A DNA stretch of 64,000 bases, from the NCBI GenBank assembly GCA_009711615.1, contig VENI01000009.1, positions 62,001 to 126,000 on the forward strand. The letters are read 5' to 3'. The translations under genes and the position numbers were made by a program. Below the pieces are notes generated by a model, which worked only from the letters and a program-made list of their open reading frames with translations, did no database searches and was not told the origin of the DNA. The stretch comes from Bacillota bacterium (lineage in GTDB: Bacteria; Bacillota; Desulfotomaculia; Desulfotomaculales; Desulfohalotomaculaceae). Shown here piece after piece: positions 17,280 to 25,211 of this stretch. Position 1 is the stretch's first letter; each line of letters begins with the position of its first letter.

Positions 17280-17313
17280 GGTACTAAAAGACTTGCTATT
17301 TTAGTACCTCCTT
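17280..17313 (+). terminator. Terminator after the LysM/SleB gene
   Basis: GGTACTAAAA, 9-nt loop, TTTTAGTACC; perfect 10-bp stem with a modest T-rich tail. Confidence 0.75.
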
Positions 17314-17339
17314 TGTTTGCAGGATTGTGATAACAATTA

Positions 17340-17365
17340 AAGGGTGCGGAAAACTCCACACCCTT
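17340..17365 (-). terminator. Terminator after the M23 peptidase gene
   Basis: AAGGGTG / CACCCTT stem immediately past the stop codon at 17370; convergent with the terminator at 17280-17313. Confidence 0.75.
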
Positions 17366-17369
17366 ATTT

Positions 17370-18662
17370 TCAGATATACCTTTGCGGGTCCTTAAAATCT
17401 TCATTCAAAATCACTTCAAAATGAAGGTTTGGACCAGTAGTTCTTCCGCTGGTGCCTACCTTTCCAATTAGTTCACCTCTTTCAACCCATGTTCCGTAGC
17501 TTACCGACATAGAGGAGAGGTGTGCATACCGGGTTATTTTGCCGTCAGAATGCTGTATTGCAATAATTTTTCCATAGCCACTGCCCCAACCTGCTCTAAT
17601 CACTTTTCCTGCAGCCGCAGCATAAACACCAGCCCCATAATTATTGGCTATATCAATACCGTTGTGCGATCTTCCCCAACGATGCCCAAATTCTGAAGAA
17701 ACATAACCGGATGTTGGCTTTAGTAATTTACCATTTCCGGTTTCTGTTATTTTATTGACAGGTTGTTTAATTACAGTTTCTTTTACAACCTTAGTAGAGG
17801 TTTTAACGCCATTTATTTTAATAATTTCATATTCCAAAGTCTTCTCACCGTTTCTTCCTTGCTGTGCTAATTTGCTTTCCCCAAGGGCCAATTTTGCAGT
17901 TTTATTTACAATAGCCTTAAAGGGAATGACTTTATTTTCTTCTTTAGTATAAGAAGACTGGACATTAATTAACGGCTTAGCTTTATTTATATCAATCTTC
18001 TGTCCAATTTTAATAAGTCCATTAACTTCTGGGTTTAATTCTTGAATTTGCTCTAAGGTGACATTGTGTTTGGAGGCTATCCCTGATAATGTATCCCCAC
18101 TCTTAACAGTATAAAAGGTGGTGGATTTACTGCCCTGGAGTACCTTTTCTAGCGAATTTTTCACTGTCTGGACTTCATCTACTAATGCTTCTACATCTTC
18201 AAAGTCAATTTGTTCAATTATCTCTGTCTTTTTTTCTGTTCCTTCAGTATATTGATCCTTTATAGTATTAATAAGTTTTTTAGCGTCACTCTGGTTGGCC
18301 AGTAAAAATTCCTTTTTGCCGTTAACATATACAGCAGTAGCACTAGTTTTAAAGGTCAATTCTTGTTCCAATTTCTCTTTTATATCTGTGACATCGGTAA
18401 GCTCGTTTCCGTTTAACCATACCCTCTTATAATCTATTGATGTGTCTACAAATACTTCTTGACCCATTTCAGTGCTCTTTTCTTTTAACAGTTGATCTAA
18501 AGCTTGCTGCACTTTCTCGGTTTTCTTGATTACCCCCACGTGGTTGTCACTTGCATATACTGCATATCCGGCATGTACATCTACAAAACCCAGTATAGCA
18601 ACTACAAGGGGGATTATTAGTAATTGTAAATATGGTTTTCTTTTTTTTACGATGGTGAACAC
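17370..18662 (-). CDS. Secreted LysM-G5-M23 peptidase-family protein
   Basis: About 430 residues: membrane anchor or signal segment (about 10-35), a charged N-terminal region, LysM (FYTVKSGDTLSGIASKHNVT, near 185-204), G5 domain (about 233-310), and M23/LytM domain with HNGIDIA (zinc His and Asp), YAHLSS and the final motif. The last motif reads GPNLHFEV instead of the usual HLHFE, so the first His of the HxH pair is Asn. The start is uncertain: GTG at 18662 is part of the SD AGGAGGTG, and the codon at correct spacing is ATC. The SD lies in a long inverted repeat. Confidence 0.88.
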   Translation of the reverse strand: MFTIVKKRKPYLQLLIIPLVVAILGFVDVHAGYAVYASDNHVGVIKKTEKVQQALDQLLKEKSTEMGQEVFVDTSIDYKRVWLNGNELTDVTDIKEKLEQELTFKTSATAVYVNGKKEFLLANQSDAKKLINTIKDQYTEGTEKKTEIIEQIDFEDVEALVDEVQTVKNSLEKVLQGSKSTTFYTVKSGDTLSGIASKHNVTLEQIQELNPEVNGLIKIGQKIDINKAKPLINVQSSYTKEENKVIPFKAIVNKTAKLALGESKLAQQGRNGEKTLEYEIIKINGVKTSTKVVKETVIKQPVNKITETGNGKLLKPTSGYVSSEFGHRWGRSHNGIDIANNYGAGVYAAAAGKVIRAGWGSGYGKIIAIQHSDGKITRYAHLSSMSVSYGTWVERGELIGKVGTSGRTTGPNLHFEVILNEDFKDPQRYI

Positions 18663-18729
18663 CTCCTAAAAATTATTTTCATACTTGTCCAAATTACTAT
18701 TCGAATTAAAAATAATTTTTAGAGGTGTT
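18658..18729 (-). repeat. Long inverted repeat enclosing the SD of the M23 peptidase gene
   Basis: Arms 18658-18679 and 18709-18729 are complementary over about 21 bp with one bulged base; the 29-nt loop is 18680-18708. On the minus-strand transcript the 5' arm (AACACCTC...) would pair with AGGAGGTGTT at the gene start. Confidence 0.8.
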
Positions 18730-18810
18730 ATTTTTGATGTAATAGTTTCCTTAATAGGTAAACAAAGTACAGTAATGGTACTGCAAGCCATAATAGGATC
18801 TTATAAAACC

Positions 18811-18840
18811 AAAAAAGTTGGTAATTGTATACCAACTTTT
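18811..18840 (-). terminator. Terminator after the Met-rich secreted protein gene
   Basis: Minus strand AAAAGTTGGTA, loop tacaat, TACCAACTTTTTT; 11-bp perfect stem. Confidence 0.85.
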
Positions 18841-18856
18841 CTGGGAAAAGGTTCAC

Positions 18857-19441
18857 TTACCAGCAAAATCTATTGTTCCAACCATGATATGCTCCTGGGG
18901 GATGGGTTTGTTGGTTCCAATTGGGTTGGTGAACATTTGGCTTTTTTGCTTGTGGTTTTGTTTTATCGTTAACTGGCTTGTAATTATCTAATTTATTTTT
19001 CAGCCAGGTTTGATTCATTTGTATGGCTTGTTGTTCAGTCAGGTTTGGGTTTTGCTGCATAACCCCTTCCATCCAACTTCGCTCCATTTCCAAAAGGTCG
19101 TCTCGGGTTAAATCGGTGGCATTTAGCCACTGATCTATCATTGTTTGATTAGCCTGCCAGCAATTTTGAATCATTTGGTTTATTAAATCAGGTGTTATTT
19201 CTACAGGTGCTGTAGCTGTAAGGGGATCTGCAGAATTAGTTGTATTGTTTAAGCTTGTATCAACATTGTTTCCTAGTGAATTCATACTCATGTTCATAGA
19301 CATAGGATTTGGATCGTTTTCTATCCAATTTGCCATTTGTTGTTGATAATCTACAGGAGCCGCAGCGTTTGCAATACTTAAAGTACCAATTCCAAGAAGT
19401 AATGTCATAGTTATGGGTATAATTTTTTTCTTAAAGTCCAT
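18857..19441 (-). CDS. Small secreted Met/Asn/Gln-rich protein ending Cys-Trp
   Basis: About 194 residues, not recognised. Signal peptide (MDFKKKIIPITMTLLLGIG ... ANAA, 1-25), a Met-rich run MSMNMSMNS, a helical middle rich in Trp, Gln and Asn (NCWQANQTMIDQWLNATDL), a Lys/Gln/Pro linker, and the tail GWNNRFCW. ATG at 19441 follows GGAGGAAGG. It lies downstream of, and in the same direction as, the two-component genes at 19563-21676. The Met-rich run and the terminal Cys are compatible with soft-metal binding, which is inference. Confidence 0.72.
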   Translation of the reverse strand: MDFKKKIIPITMTLLLGIGTLSIANAAAPVDYQQQMANWIENDPNPMSMNMSMNSLGNNVDTSLNNTTNSADPLTATAPVEITPDLINQMIQNCWQANQTMIDQWLNATDLTRDDLLEMERSWMEGVMQQNPNLTEQQAIQMNQTWLKNKLDNYKPVNDKTKPQAKKPNVHQPNWNQQTHPPGAYHGWNNRFCW

Positions 19442-19531
19442 TTTACCTTCCTCCACTATGTTAGTTTCAATCTTTGAGGCGCCTCTGATGCACTATTCGA
19501 AAACAAGATTAATTTTATGTGGGTTAGAAAA

Positions 19532-19565
19532 AAACAAGTTAGCTATATAATGCCAACTTGTTTTA
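19532..19565 (-). terminator. Terminator after the second histidine kinase
   Basis: Minus strand AAAACAAGTT-gGC ... GC-tAACTTGTTTTTTT; it starts at the kinase stop codon. Confidence 0.85.
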
Positions 19566-21008
19566 AACATCAGCACTGGGAAGGATTGCAGTAAACGTTG
19601 ATCCTTTACCTACTGCACTTTCCGCAGTAATATTACCATTATGAAGTTCTATTATTTTTTTAGCAATGGCCAGTCCCAGGCCGGTTCCTTGGGTTTTTCT
19701 GGCCCTCGACTTATCCACTTTATAGAATCTTTCCCAAATCTGTTCCAACTCTTCGGTAGCTATTCCCGGCCCTGTATCGGTGATGCTGATATATATTTCA
19801 TTATTATTGCTCTTACCATAAGCTATTGTTACTGTACCACCGGGCTTAGTATATGCTATGGCGTTGCCAATTAAGTTGGTAATAACCTGTTTTAGACGAT
19901 CAACGTTACCGTACACTGTAAGCTCTTTAGGGTAAGGCTTAACCAATAGTTCAATGTCTTTTTCCTGCGCCAGGCTTTCAAAATTACCGGTTGTGACCGT
20001 TATTAATTTAGAAACTATCACATAATCCATATCATCAATTACACTTCCAGATTCCAGTGCTTTTAAATCAAGCAGATCATCAACTAACCGCCGCAGTCGC
20101 TTGGATTCCTGTAGAATGTTATCTAGGTAGAAGTCCCTTTGTTTTTCCGTCTTTACCATTCCATCTAGTATTGCTTCGGAAAAACTTTGTATAACAGTGA
20201 GGGGAGTGCGCAGTTCGTGCGACACATTGGAGACAAATTCCTGCCGTGTTTTGTCCAGGCGTTCTATCGCTTCTATTTTTTCCTTTAGCTGTACTGACAT
20301 GTTATTTAAAGATGAAGCCAGTCTTCCTACTTCATCGCTGGAATCAACAGACACTTGTTTGCCAAAATCGCCATCGGCAATGGCATGGGCCACTTCTTCC
20401 ATATTAAGTAAAGGTTTGGTCATTCTCCTAAGAATAAATATACTAACTATCGTTGCCAATCCCATACCAAGTAGTGCTGCCCACAAAGATATTCTCCTAA
20501 TGCCATCAATATTTTTCTGGATAAAAGAAAGTGGGCTGTATATTGCCACAGCACCAGTAATTTTACCGTCATCTATTATTGGAACGGCCACAAGAAATAC
20601 TTTAACCGGGTAATTACTAATTCTACCAGTGTGAATTATGTTTTCTCCACGCCAAATCTCAGATAAAAAATTTTTGTCCAATTTGAGTACTTTATTTCCT
20701 TCATGGATGGATTGCTGTGCCCGCGTTACGTTGCCATCTTTATCATACGTCATTATCGTTGCATTTAAAAATTGAGCTAATATATGTAATCTTTCATTTA
20801 CTATATCCGGTAACTGCTCGTTTTTGATGATAGTTGCAACTTCTTGAGTTTCATAAATATAAAACTGAGCCTGCTGGTTATAAATAAAAGACTTAATACG
20901 TTCTGATTGCACTGCAACTGAAAAAGATAGTACTACAAATATAAGTGCTACAATCATTAACCATAATTTAACAACAATGTTCTTTTTTAAAGACCATCTT
21001 TTGAAAAT
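19563..21008 (-). CDS. Sensor histidine kinase, probable ATT start
   Basis: Membrane kinase: N-terminal helix, an extracytoplasmic sensor region of about 130 residues (QSERIKSFIYNQQAQFYIYE...), second helix near 180-200, HAMP, HisKA with FVSNVSHELRTPLTVIQSF, and HATPase with NLIGNAIAYTKPGG and GTGLGLAIAKK. The first ATG (20957) has no SD and would start inside the first membrane helix. Reading back to ATT at 21008 adds MFKRWSLKKNIVVKLWL, a normal basic kinase N-terminus, behind SD GAGGGGTGGG at seven bases inside the regulator gene. Total about 481 residues. Signal unknown; ResE- or PhoR-like by architecture only. Confidence 0.88.
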   Translation of the reverse strand: MFKRWSLKKNIVVKLWLMIVALIFVVLSFSVAVQSERIKSFIYNQQAQFYIYETQEVATIIKNEQLPDIVNERLHILAQFLNATIMTYDKDGNVTRAQQSIHEGNKVLKLDKNFLSEIWRGENIIHTGRISNYPVKVFLVAVPIIDDGKITGAVAIYSPLSFIQKNIDGIRRISLWAALLGMGLATIVSIFILRRMTKPLLNMEEVAHAIADGDFGKQVSVDSSDEVGRLASSLNNMSVQLKEKIEAIERLDKTRQEFVSNVSHELRTPLTVIQSFSEAILDGMVKTEKQRDFYLDNILQESKRLRRLVDDLLDLKALESGSVIDDMDYVIVSKLITVTTGNFESLAQEKDIELLVKPYPKELTVYGNVDRLKQVITNLIGNAIAYTKPGGTVTIAYGKSNNNEIYISITDTGPGIATEELEQIWERFYKVDKSRARKTQGTGLGLAIAKKIIELHNGNITAESAVGKGSTFTAILPSADV

Positions 21009-21676
21009 TTATAACCCACCCCTCTGACAGTTTTAATAATATTACCGTCAAATCCGTATTCTTCAATTTTAGACCTTAAACGGTTTATATGGGTGTCAAC
21101 CGTACGACTGTCCCCGCAGTAATCAAAACCCCACACCTGTTCCAATAGATGTTCTCTGGTGTACACTTTGTCAGGGGATTTTATAAATAAGTACAATAAC
21201 TCAAACTCTTTCATGGTTAGTTTGATGTCATGGTGATTAATTTTTACTTGGCGAGTAAGGGCATCTAATGTAATGCCAGGAAAACTATAAACATTTTTTT
21301 TGCCGCCCAAATCTTCCGTTCTACGTAGCACTGCTTTCACTCTAGCAACCAGTTCCCTGGGGCTAAAGGGCTTAACAATATAATCATCCGCACCCAATTC
21401 CAGACCAAGGATGCGGTCATTCTCTTCTCCTTTAGCTGTAAGCATTATAACCGGCAATTTTGAATTTTTTCGGATATGCTTGCAAATTGTCCAGCCATCT
21501 ATACCAGGAAGCATTAAATCCAGCAGTACCAAATCTACATCTCTATTGTCAATTATTTCTAACGCATTTTCACCGGATTCAACATCTATTACTTGATAGT
21601 CTTCTGCCTCTAAATATAGTTTAACGACATTTAGAATACGAGGATCGTCATCTGCTATTAGAATAACGCTTTCCAA
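20987..21676 (-). CDS. OmpR-family response regulator
   Basis: 229 residues: receiver with DLVLLDLMLPGIDGW phospho-Asp (near residue 52), KPFSPRELVARVKAVLRR, and winged helix with TVDTHINRLRSKIEEYG and TVRGVGYKFS. Its end overlaps the kinase start by about 22 nt, so the two are translationally coupled. Divergent from the secreted-protein genes at 21850 and 22200, it could control them from the shared intergenic region (inference). Confidence 0.94.
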   Translation of the reverse strand: MESVILIADDDPRILNVVKLYLEAEDYQVIDVESGENALEIIDNRDVDLVLLDLMLPGIDGWTICKHIRKNSKLPVIMLTAKGEENDRILGLELGADDYIVKPFSPRELVARVKAVLRRTEDLGGKKNVYSFPGITLDALTRQVKINHHDIKLTMKEFELLYLFIKSPDKVYTREHLLEQVWGFDYCGDSRTVDTHINRLRSKIEEYGFDGNIIKTVRGVGYKFSKDGL

Positions 21677-21849
21677 TCTATCTCCACCACCTTGTTTATT
21701 TAAGTGTTTTTATACCTCTAATTATACATTAAACAATAAATAAAAATTAACTCCGTAATGTTAATATCACAAAAATGTTAGATTAGTGTAACTTGTTTGT
21801 GACTTTGGAAAGTTATACTAATGAAAAAGGAAAAGGAGGTTTATTCAAA

Positions 21850-22176
21850 GTGAGAAGTGGTTTGAAGTATTTTATGGTTATAGGTTCATTGGCTTTAGGT
21901 ATAGCGCTTTATGGTTTAAATTCAGCATCAGCGGATCAAAAAATAAATCAAGGCCAATATTATAAGGCTATACCATCACAAGCGGTGATAACTGTAGATG
22001 ATCAAGGAACTCCCGTGCAAAATCCAAATGGAGGTAATATACAAGCACCTAACGGTCAGTATGCACCATATCCATATATGATGGGTCCAAATATGATGTG
22101 GGGGAACCCCAATTTCAGCCCTAACAATGGCTACCTCAATAGAGGATGGGGCATGGGAATGGGATACTGCTGGTAA
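21850..22176 (+). CDS. Small secreted Met/Gly/Trp-rich protein ending Cys-Trp
   Basis: 108 residues, not recognised. Signal peptide (YFMVIGSLALGIALYGLNSASA), then an Asn/Gln/Pro-rich mature part with MMGPNMMWGNPN and the tail GWGMGMGYCW. GTG at 21850 has AAGGAGG ten bases upstream; an in-frame TTG at 21793 lies upstream of that SD. The two amino acids at the end, Cys-Trp, match those of the protein at 18857-19441 on the other side of the two-component genes. Repeated MM and MGM motifs suggest copper or other soft-metal binding, unproven. Confidence 0.72.
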   Translation: MRSGLKYFMVIGSLALGIALYGLNSASADQKINQGQYYKAIPSQAVITVDDQGTPVQNPNGGNIQAPNGQYAPYPYMMGPNMMWGNPNFSPNNGYLNRGWGMGMGYCW

Positions 22177-22199
22177 AAGCATAGAATGGAGGGTGCTTT

Positions 22200-22511
22200 A
22201 TGAAAAAGGGATTAATAATAGTTTTACTTATTTCGTTGGTATCTTTGTTGGCGGTTCCAGCTTTCGCAGCAGATACCAGTAATAGCTATGAAACATACTA
22301 CAAACAGATGATAGAGGCTAGAAAAGCTTGGATAGATCAAGCGGTGGAACAAGGGTATATGACAAGAGAACAAGGTCAACTCTATAAGCAGAACCTTGGT
22401 CGGATGTATCAATATAGAATGCAAAACGGTTCTAACTATTACCCCATGGGATGGGGTTGTCACGGAATGTATTATGGTGGCTACGGACAATGGCAACCTT
22501 CCTCCAATTAA
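22200..22511 (+). CDS. Small secreted DUF2680-like protein
   Basis: 103 residues. Signal peptide (KKGLIIVLLISLVSLLAVPA FA), a helical hairpin (MIEARKAWIDQAVEQGY, MTREQGQLYKQNLGRMYQ) like the short exported clostridial DUF2680 proteins, and a Gly/Tyr/Trp tail with MGWGCHGMYYGGYGQW. ATG at 22200 with GGAGGGTG upstream. It is 23 nt after the previous gene and probably co-transcribed with it. The tail again mixes Met, Cys, His and Trp. Confidence 0.75.
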   Translation: MKKGLIIVLLISLVSLLAVPAFAADTSNSYETYYKQMIEARKAWIDQAVEQGYMTREQGQLYKQNLGRMYQYRMQNGSNYYPMGWGCHGMYYGGYGQWQPSSN

Positions 22512-22559
22512 TAAACAACAGTTTTCCAAGACCATTTCTTTTTAATATAAAATTTTTTA

Positions 22560-22590
22560 ACGCTGTATTTTTTAAAATACAGCGTTTTTT
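22560..22590 (+). terminator. Terminator after the secreted-protein pair
   Basis: ACGCTGTATTTT, loop tt, AAAATACAGCGT, then T run; 12-bp stem. Confidence 0.88.
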
Positions 22591-22620
22591 TGTCACTGAA
22601 TGTTAAGTAATTGGAACATG

Positions 22621-22657
22621 GGTTTAACTTTAACTTTGGGTTTAAAGGTTTAACTTT
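22621..22657 (+). repeat. Direct repeat upstream of sigI
   Basis: GGTTTAACTTT occurs at 22621-22631 and 22647-22657, 26 nt apart, in the sigI promoter region. A candidate control element; nothing firmer can be said. Confidence 0.45.
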
Positions 22658-22720
22658 TTCATTTTACCCACATAAAAGTTAACTGTATTTCGGATACTTT
22701 ATTAAGCGGAGTGATAAACA

Positions 22721-23437
22721 TTGAATGAAGCAAAATATTTACAACTGGTTGACCTGGCCCAAAAAGGTGATCACAATGCCCGTGAAAAGTTAATAAATAA
22801 ATTTAAACCCTTTATTAAGTCAGCTAGCTGCAGTATCTGTAAACGAAAGCTAGAATGGAATAATGATGATGAGTTAAGCATTGCACTGATAGCTTTTGAT
22901 GATGCCATAAACACATATCGTCAAGGGAAAGGTGCCGGTTTTAAAACCTATGCCAGAAGGATAATTAATCAAAGGTTGATTGATTATTTTAGGTCAGAAA
23001 AACGTCATCAGCATATTCCGCTGAACAATTCACTGGAAGAAGAATGTCTTGAAACGAGCAACATAGAAAATGATATTGCTGTTGACGAATATCAACAAAA
23101 AGAAGAACAATATGACTTAGCGGAAATGATGATTGAATATGACCAAATACTAAATGAATATGGCACATCCCTCGATGAGCTTGCTGAAGTATGTCCTAAG
23201 CACAGAGATACCCGGGAGAAACTGGTTTATGTGGCCACGGTTTTAAAGAACAATGATAAACTATTAAATTCCTTTCTTCAAAACAAAAGGATACCAGCTA
23301 AAGAACTCGCTCGTTTGGCCAAGGTAAGTAAAAGGGTTTTAGAAAATGGACGTAAATATATTATCGCTTTAGTAATAATTTTAACGGATAATAGATTCTC
23401 AGATTTAAAGTCCTTTGCCGGGTTAGACGGTCACTAG
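22721..23437 (+). CDS. sigI: RNA polymerase sigma factor SigI
   Basis: 238 residues. Sigma-I family: DLAQKGDHNAREKLINKFKPFI, an extended region 2 with YRQGKGAGFKTYARRIINQRLIDYFR, and a C-terminal DNA-binding part (LARLAKVSKRVLENGRKYIIALVI) typical of SigI rather than standard region 4. TTG start behind GGAGTG at about seven bases. It is followed by its anti-sigma factor, as in Bacillus and clostridia, where such pairs respond to heat or to extracellular substrates. A sigma-I-like ACCCAC element stands upstream at 22666-22671, weak. Confidence 0.93.
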   Translation: MNEAKYLQLVDLAQKGDHNAREKLINKFKPFIKSASCSICKRKLEWNNDDELSIALIAFDDAINTYRQGKGAGFKTYARRIINQRLIDYFRSEKRHQHIPLNNSLEEECLETSNIENDIAVDEYQQKEEQYDLAEMMIEYDQILNEYGTSLDELAEVCPKHRDTREKLVYVATVLKNNDKLLNSFLQNKRIPAKELARLAKVSKRVLENGRKYIIALVIILTDNRFSDLKSFAGLDGH

Positions 23438-23457
23438 AAAAGAGGTTGTGGTGTTTT

Positions 23458-24534
23458 ATGAGAATTAAAGCCAAAGTGGCAAAAATAGATCATAAAAAAG
23501 GCGTTATGGTGGTATTTACCCAAGACAGACAGTTTAAACGTATGCCTCTACCTGTTGAAATCCCAAATTTAGGCTCTACAATACTGGTAAATCTACCTAA
23601 AGAAAAATCGTTTTTAAATAGAATGGCTACTAAAAAATGGGCTGCTGCAGCTGCCGTACTATTAATGGTATTTGCAATTGGCATGTTTAGTAGTTATGGA
23701 ATATCGCCGGTATCAGCATATGTTACCCTAGACAGTGCCAATTCCAGTTTGCAAATATCGGTTAACGAAGATGGTAGGGTAGAAAATATAACTGCACTAA
23801 ATAAAAAAGGAAAAGAACTAATAGCAAATTTGAATATAGACAATAAAAATATATATCTAGCGGTTCAAGAAATAGTTAAGAAATCTAGCAGTTCCGGTTA
23901 CTTGGATCAAGAAAAAGAAAACCTGGTGCTGGCCAGTGTTACAAAGATAGAAGATAATATAAACATTAGTAAAGATAAGCTTAGGGAAACCATTTATAAT
24001 GAAATGTATTCAGCAAAATATCCAGGATATGTTGTAGTAAATGAAGTAGCAAAGGGCCAGTGGAATCAGGCCCAGGAATCCGGTTACTCGGTAAACCGAT
24101 TGGTTATTTCCGAAAGGGCTGAAAATAGTGGGGTCACAATAAACCCTGATTCATGGAATAATCATGATTATATGCAAGTTATGAATGATGCCCAGCTTTC
24201 CGTAACAAAAATGTTTACAAAGGATTGCTCTAAAGTTACATGGCGTGAAGATAGTAACACAGGCAAGAAGCCTGATAGTCAAGACTACTCGCAACAATCA
24301 CCAACTGTTAATAGCAAAAATCAGTGGCATGAATCCAATCAATGGGGCAATAACCATGACAGCATGCCAACAGATAATAATGTAAACGATAGTCAAATAA
24401 ATAGTAATTCATGGGAACATAAAAATGATTCCTATAAAGAATCTTGGAATAACATGCAAAATAATGAGCATGAAGGTCTCTGGCGGGAACACGGCAGAGG
24501 TTATCATACAAATAATGAAAAGAATAAATGGTAA
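23458..24534 (+). CDS. rsgI: RsgI-type anti-sigma factor with a novel external domain
   Basis: 358 residues. The N-terminal 55 residues (MRIKAKVAKIDHKKGVMVV ... GSTILV) are the RsgI domain that holds SigI; a single membrane helix follows (about 61-80), then a conserved extracytoplasmic part (VTLDSANSSLQISVNEDGRV) and a tail of about 90 residues very rich in Asn, Trp, His, Ser and Gln that ends NEKNKW. The tail is not a carbohydrate-binding module I recognise. ATG at 23458 just after GTGGTG; coupled to sigI. Confidence 0.9.
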   Translation: MRIKAKVAKIDHKKGVMVVFTQDRQFKRMPLPVEIPNLGSTILVNLPKEKSFLNRMATKKWAAAAAVLLMVFAIGMFSSYGISPVSAYVTLDSANSSLQISVNEDGRVENITALNKKGKELIANLNIDNKNIYLAVQEIVKKSSSSGYLDQEKENLVLASVTKIEDNINISKDKLRETIYNEMYSAKYPGYVVVNEVAKGQWNQAQESGYSVNRLVISERAENSGVTINPDSWNNHDYMQVMNDAQLSVTKMFTKDCSKVTWREDSNTGKKPDSQDYSQQSPTVNSKNQWHESNQWGNNHDSMPTDNNVNDSQINSNSWEHKNDSYKESWNNMQNNEHEGLWREHGRGYHTNNEKNKW

Positions 24535-24569
24535 AAAACACCTCTAGAGAAATCTCTAGAGGTGTTTTT
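24534..24569 (+). terminator. Terminator after rsgI
   Basis: CACCTCTAGAGA, loop aa, TCTCTAGAGGTG with A run before and five T after. Confidence 0.92.
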
Positions 24570-24617
24570 GCGTTACTCCGTTTCCAGTTTTAACTCCACT
24601 AATTCACCCTGCTTTAT
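24565..24617 (+). repeat. 53-bp direct repeat, left copy (fragment of nrdG 3' end)
   Basis: Identical to 25754-25806, which is the last part of nrdG and its stop. This left copy is detached from any nrdG reading frame start and therefore a duplicate. The two copies bracket the nitroreductase/HxlR pair, 1189 bp apart. Confidence 0.92.
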
Positions 24618-24650
24618 GAGTTCTATTAGCCTCCGTCTGGGGTATTCAAA

Positions 24651-25211
24651 TCACCTTATATAGTTAACTGTATTTTCCTTTCTAGCAAACGCTTTAGTCG
24701 ATTTAACTTTTTTATATCCCAGTGCTACTGCATGATAAGGTTGATATCCTTCAGGTATCCCCAACTTATCTTGATACTTTTTAGCCTTTTCACCATTAAA
24801 CACAAGGGAAACTAACCCTATCCAGCATGAACCAATGCCAATAGATTGTGCAGCAACCAACATATTTTGTGTTGCAGCTGCACAATCTGCAAAGGGCATC
24901 AGAGAATCCTTCTTGCCAGAGATTATTACTGCAGTAGGTGCATGGTAGAAAGTATGGAATTTCTCATTGTTGGACAGCTGTTGAATGTATTTATCATTAA
25001 ATATTTTACCTGCCTCTTTTGAGGACTCGTTTAAATCATCAAGGATTTCCTTGTTTTGTATTACGGTAAAATGCCATGATTGTTGGTTATGGGCACTTGG
25101 AGCATATAAACCTGCTTCAAGAATCAATTGTAATTCTTCATCTTTTATTTGTTCCTGTTTAAAAGCCCTTATACTCCTTCTACTTTTAATATTTCCTATG
25201 GTTTCGTTCAT
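24651..25211 (-). CDS. Nitroreductase-family oxidoreductase
   Basis: FMN-dependent NAD(P)H oxidoreductase, 186 residues. Starts with the family motif IKSRRSIRAFKQEQIKDEEL, then EAGLYAPSAHNQQSWHF (FMN contact), and GIGSCWIGLVSLVF near the middle. Substrate not predictable. ATG after GGGAGG. It is divergent from an HxlR regulator at 25370, the common regulator-target layout, and both are enclosed by the 53-bp direct repeats, so the pair looks like an inserted cassette. Confidence 0.93.
   Translation of the reverse strand: MNETIGNIKSRRSIRAFKQEQIKDEELQLILEAGLYAPSAHNQQSWHFTVIQNKEILDDLNESSKEAGKIFNDKYIQQLSNNEKFHTFYHAPTAVIISGKKDSLMPFADCAAATQNMLVAAQSIGIGSCWIGLVSLVFNGEKAKKYQDKLGIPEGYQPYHAVALGYKKVKSTKAFARKENTVNYIR

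Noticed and set aside
18685-18972. Possible plus-strand small gene opposite the Met-rich protein gene
   Set aside because: It begins in the inverted repeat, runs across a terminator and into the antisense of a real gene.
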